From the NCBI GenBank assembly GCA_964392115.1, contig CAYMOU010000034.1, forward strand, positions 1 to 24,467: a stretch of DNA of 24,467 nucleotides. The letters run 5' to 3'. Below the pieces are notes generated by a model. That model was not told where the DNA came from. It did not search any database and worked only from the letters and a program-made list of their open reading frames with translations. This document shows, piece after piece, positions 23,565 to 24,467 of the stretch. Position numbers and translations under genes: made by a program. The first letter of the stretch is position 1. Each line of letters starts with the position of its first letter. Origin of the DNA: CAYXWM01 sp964392115. Lineage in GTDB: Bacteria > Bacillota > Clostridia > Lachnospirales > WRBF01.

Positions 23565-24391
23565 TTGCTTTGAACCAAAATCAATACCGTCGCCTGTCCG
23601 AATTAAGGCTGAAAATTAAACACGGCACTGACGGTGATTTTTTAGAGGACGTAAAATTTACCGCTCCTTTTAAAATCACCAAGCCTTTTTACGATGCCGA
23701 AAACAACATGAAAATTATGATGCTCAGCATATCCGCCGGTATTATGGAAGGCGACAGCCAAGAAATAGAAATAGAAGTAGGCGAAAATGCCCGAGCTGAA
23801 ATAACTTCTCAATCCTTCGAAAAAATCCACCGTATGAAAACCGGCAGTGCAAGCCGTCATACGAAACTGACTGTAAAAGAAGGCGGTATGCTGATTTATA
23901 ACCCTCTGCCCACTATACCCTTTGCGGATTCGGCCTTTAAAACCGATACGGATATTTACCTCACCGATACTACCTCGAAGCTGATTTACGGAGAAGTTAT
24001 CAGTTGCGGTAGGGTAGGTATGGACGAAAAATTTTTGTATCGTTTTTATAAAGCCCTAACCAAGGTATATCAAGGCGATGAGCCTATTTATTATGATAAC
24101 GCACAATTTGTACCGTCTAAGGCTAATCTTGAGGGCTTTTGTATGTTTGAAGGTTATACCCACCTTTCAAATATGATTATCGTTAATTTTAATGACAATG
24201 AAAGCCTTATGTCCGGCATTCGTAATTATATAAGCGAAAATACTCAAATCACCGGCGGTTGTTCCGTAAGCGGAAATTTGCTTTGTGTAAGAATGTTGGC
24301 TAACGGCGCAGAAGAATTAACCCGTATGCATGATAAAATCACGCAATATGTATTGGAAAACACCCCTAAAGGAGAAAGCTTGCTTGTATAA
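23561..24391 (+). CDS. ureD: urease accessory protein UreD (also called UreH)
   Basis: The product has 276 residues, the usual length. Family landmarks are the early FTAPFKITKPFY, AGIMEGD (normally GGL..GD), A.ITSQS.EKIHRM, GGMLIYNPLPTIPFADSAFK (normally P...I.F..A.) and the GEVISCGRVGM.E.F segment (normally .E....GR...GE.F). UreD binds apo-urease first and provides the nickel path from UreG. The GTG at 23561 overlaps the ureG stop (GTGA); GGAAGG lies close upstream, so a TTG three codons later is also possible. It is the last gene of the locus in this window; a hairpin overlaps its 3' end. Confidence 0.95.
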   Translation: MIALNQNQYRRLSELRLKIKHGTDGDFLEDVKFTAPFKITKPFYDAENNMKIMMLSISAGIMEGDSQEIEIEVGENARAEITSQSFEKIHRMKTGSASRHTKLTVKEGGMLIYNPLPTIPFADSAFKTDTDIYLTDTTSKLIYGEVISCGRVGMDEKFLYRFYKALTKVYQGDEPIYYDNAQFVPSKANLEGFCMFEGYTHLSNMIIVNFNDNESLMSGIRNYISENTQITGGCSVSGNLLCVRMLANGAEELTRMHDKITQYVLENTPKGESLLV

Positions 24392-24404
24392 AGGCAGGCT
24401 TTTT
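24375..24404 (+). terminator. probable terminator overlapping the end of ureD
   Basis: AAAGCTTGC (24375-24383) pairs with GCAGGCTTT (24394-24402), with one G-U pair, followed by TTTT and C. The left arm is inside the last codons of ureD and the stop lies in the loop. It would end the urease transcript. Confidence 0.6.
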
Positions 24405-24467
24405 CTTGATATTACAGTAGGTTTTCATTCTTTGCTGAAATATTCCAAAAAAATTTAAAATAAATTT

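Overview
The window looks like chromosomal DNA of a moderately AT-rich, spore-forming, Gram-positive anaerobe of the Clostridia type. The grounds are a SpoVAF/GerA-family germination protein behind a sigma-G-like promoter, surface proteins with S-layer homology (SLH) domains, strong AGGAGG-type ribosome binding sites with some GTG/TTG starts, and no outer-membrane functions. I saw no tRNA, rRNA, CRISPR array, transposase or phage gene. The species cannot be named from this sequence.

Layout. (1) 1-3260: a small two-helix membrane protein (+); then on the minus strand a two-gene unit (83-residue unknown protein plus a SpoVAF-like protein) and a FadR-type GntR regulator. (2) 3524-15781: a surface and secretion region. 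A stand-alone SLH/beta-helix protein with its own terminator is followed by a tightly spaced four-gene unit with its own promoter: a DsbA/FrnE-like oxidoreductase, a lone PglZ-domain phosphatase-superfamily protein, a BspA-type leucine-rich-repeat SLH protein and a large secreted subtilase. The unit ends at a strong bidirectional terminator. (3) 15815-17675: a UbiA-like membrane protein (-), a small basic protein whose frame runs through its own terminator (-), and a four-helix membrane protein (+). (4) 18218-24391: a complete urease locus, ureA-ureB-ureC-ureI-ureE-ureF-ureG-ureD, with structural subunits, a urea channel of the UreI/AmiS family and all four nickel-insertion accessory proteins. 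No nickel importer gene is present in the window.

How the genes fit together. UreI would admit urea. UreABC would hydrolyse it to ammonia and carbamate. UreE, UreG, UreF and UreD would deliver nickel and carbamylate the active-site lysine; the full nickel-ligand set can be read in UreC. The surface cluster suggests a protein-rich SLH-anchored envelope with an adhesin and a protease made together.

The least ordinary signals are non-coding. A 90-bp MITE-like palindromic repeat occurs twice in the same orientation, each copy just upstream of a gene and carrying a promoter-like sequence. A second hairpin repeat occurs three times in the urease locus, in front of ureA, ureI and ureG; one copy is split by a further 107-bp insert flanked by TGA. 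A third, 105-bp element with inverted ends lies between ureI and ureE. A long terminator-like hairpin lies about 200 bp before ureA. Among genes, the oddest are the PglZ protein without BREX partners and the 83-residue protein cotranscribed with the SpoVAF homologue.
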